DNA of 64,000 nt from Streptomyces sp. M92. GTDB taxonomy: Bacteria > Actinomycetota > Actinomycetes > Streptomycetales > Streptomycetaceae. Made by a program: the position numbers and the translations under genes. The notes under the pieces were generated by a model that made no database searches, had not been told where the DNA came from, and worked only from the letters and a program-made list of their open reading frames with translations. Location of the stretch: positions 6,014,001-6,078,000 of the forward strand of contig NZ_CP101137.1 in assembly GCF_028473745.1 (NCBI RefSeq), read 5' to 3'. Below are positions 61,541 through 64,000 of the stretch, one piece after another (position 1 is the stretch's first letter; the number at the start of each line of letters is the position of its first letter).

Positions 61541-62566
61541 ATGACCGCACAGACCGCCCCGCCCCCGCCCATGCGGCTGCGGGAGCTCGTGTTCGGGGCG
61601 GCATGTGCCGCCGCCCTCCGCGCGACCGCCCGGCTCGGCGTCGCCGACGCGCTCGGCGACTCACCGATGGCCGTGGAGGACCTGGCGGCCGCGGTGAAGA
61701 CCGAGCCGAGGCCGCTGCGCCGGCTGCTGCGCGCCCTGACCTGCTACGGCGTCTTCGCCGAGCACAAGGACGGGACGTTCACGCACACCGACATGTCGCT
61801 GCTGCTGCGCGAGGACGACCCGCACAGCCTGCGCTACATCACCCTGTGGTGCACCGAACCGTGGACCTGGGACGCCTGGCCCCTGCTCGACGAGGCGGTC
61901 CGCACCGGCTCCAACGTCGTCGAGGGCCTGTACGGCAAGGAGTTCTTCACCTACCTCAACGAGGACGCCCCCGAGTCGGCCGAGGTCTTCAACCGCGCCA
62001 TGACCACGTCCAGCCGCCAGTCGGCCCAGGACGTCGCCGCGCTCCTCGACCTGTCCGCGAGCACGTCGGTGGCCGACATCGGCGGCGGCCAGGGGCACGT
62101 GGTGGCGAGCCTGCTGGAGAAGTACCCGTCGATGCACGGCACCCTCCTCGACCTGCCCCGCGTGGTGGAGAACGCCGACCCCCGGCTGCGCGAGGGCGGT
62201 TCGCTCGCGGACCGGGTGCGGATCGTGCCGGGCGACTGCCGGGAGGCCATCCCGGTCCGGGCCGACGTCTACGTCATCAAGAACATCCTGGAGTGGGACG
62301 ACGACAGCACCGCCCGCGCCCTGCGCAACGTCATGGCGGCGGGCGGCCCCGGGGCACGGGTCGTGGTCATCGAGAACCTCGTCGACGACTCGCCCTCCAT
62401 GCGGTTCAGCACCGCGATGGACCTGCTGCTGCTCCTCAACGTCGGCGGCGCCAAGCACACCACCGACAGCATGGTCGGCCGGCTGACCGACGCGGGCCTC
62501 GTCATCGACGACATCCGCCCGGTCAACCCCTACCTGCACGCGTTCGACTGCACCGTGCCCGAGTGA
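61541..62566 (+). CDS. SAM-dependent O-methyltransferase
   Basis: A 341-residue plant-type/polyketide O-methyltransferase: an N-terminal dimerisation winged helix (ALRATARLGVADALGDSP, RRLLRALTCYGVF) and a Rossmann domain with ADIGGGQGHVVASLLEKYP and RIVPGDCREAIP. Members methylate phenolic hydroxyls of aromatic polyketides. Beside a SchA/CurD protein, this suggests a spore-pigment-like or aromatic pathway, but no polyketide synthase is in the window. AAGGAAGGA precedes the ATG. Confidence 0.9.
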   Translation: MTAQTAPPPPMRLRELVFGAACAAALRATARLGVADALGDSPMAVEDLAAAVKTEPRPLRRLLRALTCYGVFAEHKDGTFTHTDMSLLLREDDPHSLRYITLWCTEPWTWDAWPLLDEAVRTGSNVVEGLYGKEFFTYLNEDAPESAEVFNRAMTTSSRQSAQDVAALLDLSASTSVADIGGGQGHVVASLLEKYPSMHGTLLDLPRVVENADPRLREGGSLADRVRIVPGDCREAIPVRADVYVIKNILEWDDDSTARALRNVMAAGGPGARVVVIENLVDDSPSMRFSTAMDLLLLLNVGGAKHTTDSMVGRLTDAGLVIDDIRPVNPYLHAFDCTVPE

Positions 62567-62580
62567 GCTGACGGGTGGGA

Positions 62581-62631
62581 CGCACCTCGGCCGCCGGTCC
62601 GCGACGTGCGCGGGCCGGCGGCCGAGGTGCG
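62581..62631. terminator. long bidirectional hairpin terminator
   Basis: A 17-bp perfect outer stem (CGCACCTCGGCCGCCGG with its complement) encloses a further CCGCG/CGCGG stem. It separates the convergent methyltransferase and SchA/CurD genes. Confidence 0.9.
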
Positions 62632-62651
62632 TGCGGGCGAGGGGGGCCGGG

Positions 62652-63794
62652 TCAGACGCCGGGCGCGCGACGGTCGGTGACGAGGTCCATGCGGGCGCCG
62701 GCGAGCGCGTGGGCGAGCTCGCCGCCGGCGGGCGCGGGGCCGTCCAGGAGGGTCGTCAGTTCGGACACCCGGGCCGGGTCCGCGAGGCCGAGGGCCACCG
62801 CGGGGTCTCCGTCGGCCAGCTCGCCCCGGACGTCGACCAGCCGTACGACGACGTCGTCGCGCTGGAAGATCGTGCTGCACAGGACCGGGCTGTGCGGGTC
62901 GTCCGCCGCCGCCTCGTCGGCCGCGGCCAGCAGCTGGGCCAGCCGCATGCCGCAACCCGGCCGGGCCGGGTACGCCAGCGCGTGCCGGCGTGCCGCCGGG
63001 TCCTCCTCGCCCGTCGTCACATGGTGTACGGCGGGCAGGGCCGCCCGGGTGTAGAAGACCCGCGCGGACTCCGGGTCACCGAGGTCCCGGTCCTGCTCCA
63101 GATACGGGTTGAGCGCCTCCTCGAGGGCGCGCACCTCGGGCTGTTCCGCCACGTGCCGCAGAGCCGCGAGCAGGTCGCCGCGGACCTCGATGGCCCGCAC
63201 CACCCGGTTGCCGTGCAGGAACAGGGAGGTGCGGCACAAGCGCGTGCTGTCGTCGACCCGCGGCTCGGGCGAGGCGTAGTCGGCGAGGAGTTCGGCGACC
63301 GCGTCCTCGCTGCCCGGCTTCACGGTGAAGGTGAGGGCGTGCCGGATGACTCCGTCACCGATCCGCGGCGACGTCTGGAGCCCGCCCGGGGCGGCGGACT
63401 CTGCGCCCGCCGCCGGATGCCCCGTCTCGCGGACCACGTGGAAGCGGAGCGACCGGGTGTCCCGGACACAGCTGTGCAGCGGCTTCACCATCCGCACGTG
63501 CTCCTCGCTGCTCACCCAGTTCAAGAACGGCGGGGCGCTCTCCCACTCGCTGGTGATGAGCCACTGCGAGGGGTTCTCGATGGACTGGCACAGCTGCTCG
63601 CCGAGGTGCCCGGGCACGGACTCGACGTGGCTGCGCAGACGTTCGTACGTCTCCAGGAACTGCTGCTGGGCTCCGTCGTAGACCTCGACCAGCAGGACGA
63701 CCCGGAGTCTGGAGCCGTCGAACACGGACTGGGAGACGTGGTGCGACACCTGTCGCGTCAGCGGTTCGGAAGCAGGGGCGGGCGTGGTGGTCAT
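62652..63794 (-). CDS. SchA/CurD-like protein
   Basis: A 380-residue protein with repeated ferredoxin-like alpha+beta units of the SchA/CurD family, known from spore-pigment type II polyketide clusters (whiE, sch, cur). Three units are visible: RLRVVLLVEVYDGAQQQFLETY (in part), IRHALTFTVKPGSEDAVAELL (in part) and the C-terminal RHALAYPARPGCGMRLAQLL. Role is thought to be cyclase/monooxygenase-like or accessory. The ATG at 63794 follows AAGGAG at about 13 bases. It lies alone here apart from the methyltransferase. Confidence 0.85.
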   Translation of the reverse strand: MTTTPAPASEPLTRQVSHHVSQSVFDGSRLRVVLLVEVYDGAQQQFLETYERLRSHVESVPGHLGEQLCQSIENPSQWLITSEWESAPPFLNWVSSEEHVRMVKPLHSCVRDTRSLRFHVVRETGHPAAGAESAAPGGLQTSPRIGDGVIRHALTFTVKPGSEDAVAELLADYASPEPRVDDSTRLCRTSLFLHGNRVVRAIEVRGDLLAALRHVAEQPEVRALEEALNPYLEQDRDLGDPESARVFYTRAALPAVHHVTTGEEDPAARRHALAYPARPGCGMRLAQLLAAADEAAADDPHSPVLCSTIFQRDDVVVRLVDVRGELADGDPAVALGLADPARVSELTTLLDGPAPAGGELAHALAGARMDLVTDRRAPGV

Positions 63795-63960
63795 CCTGCG
63801 CACATCTCCTTCGCGGGTCCTGCACGGGTCCTTCGCGGGGGCGGAACGTGACGCCGGCCGCGGTGGTGCGACGCCGGCGTTCCTCGATCCTGTGCCCGCC
63901 CCTGGTGGCGCGCGACCCGTGTGCACTGCGCGGGTGACCGGGGGCTCGGACGAGGCGGTC

Positions 63961-64000
63961 TCAGGTGAGGTGGGCGAAGACCACGAGGTTGTCCGTGTAG
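63961..64000 (-). CDS. C-terminal end of a minus-strand gene (start off window)
   Basis: Only the last 12 codons and TGA (63961-63963) are present, ending YTDNLVVFAHLT. The ending resembles class E/F sortases (for example YxDNxVVxAxL), but too little is seen to name it. Confidence 0.45.
   Translation of the reverse strand, partial: YTDNLVVFAHLT

Overview
The window is high-GC DNA with the codon bias, GTG/ATG starts, GGAGG-type ribosome sites and gene families of a Streptomyces chromosome. Supporting families include a conservon (CvnA-D plus a P450), SchA/CurD, DUF5949, Ku, rare TTA codons and many secreted enzymes. The mix of accessory genes, decayed genes and only a few housekeeping paralogues (htpG, gap, cyclophilin) suggests a chromosome arm rather than the core. 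The neighbourhood of paa genes, FMO, DMATS prenyltransferase and conservon resembles, from memory and unverified, the S. coelicolor SCO7467/SCO7468 neighbourhood. I saw no rRNA, tRNA, CRISPR array or intact mobile element.

Layout. 0-8 kb: truncated PLP decarboxylase with a TTA codon, NTF2-like protein, P-loop kinase, frameshifted phosphodiesterase, Ku, a GAF/PAS/SpoIIE phosphatase and a CBS-BON protein. 8-18 kb: a dgdR/dgdA-like pair, an MmpL exporter, an AlkZ-like protein, a Cmx-type exporter, and an MFS/acetyltransferase/TetR unit whose two promoters share an identical 20-bp operator placed the same way before apparently leaderless starts. 18-28 kb: htpG, GNAT, SGNH hydrolase, AraC/DJ-1 regulator, gap, cyclophilin, a GCS2-like ligase beside a class II amidotransferase, and a TauD dioxygenase behind a possible attenuator.

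28-38 kb: a decayed sugar locus (fused fragments of a binding protein and a GH2 enzyme, an intact LacI regulator, a broken GH43; two copies of one 16-bp LacI-type operator), then an NCS1 permease, a racemase-like protein and a GntR regulator, then GNAT, RidA, TerB and an aminoglycoside-phosphotransferase remnant. 38-44 kb: phenylacetate catabolism, paaABCDE on minus, diverging from paaI-paaK on plus, with TetR-type palindromes between. 44-51 kb: an FMO convergent with a DMATS indole prenyltransferase. The prenyltransferase lies downstream of a conservon (cvnA-B-C-D plus a CYP157-like P450 lacking EXXR) and is coupled to a small upstream ORF with a near-perfect Shine-Dalgarno sequence. cvnC carries a TTA codon.

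51-64 kb: TauE/SafE permease, a P450 pseudogene whose 5' half is inverted in place, a secreted trypsin, an ABC ATPase, a YihY protein, an Rpf-like protein, a decayed nanT-type transporter, DUF5949, an isochorismatase overlapping a membrane-anchored Mrr-like nuclease, a secreted beta-helix protein, an O-methyltransferase and a SchA/CurD protein. The window ends in the last codons of a minus-strand gene.

Working together: paa genes convert phenylacetate to its CoA ester and epoxidise the ring. FMO and DMATS probably make a prenylated indole, possibly under conservon and bldA influence. The decayed genes share frameshifts beside C/G runs, so sequencing error must be excluded before calling all of them pseudogenes.
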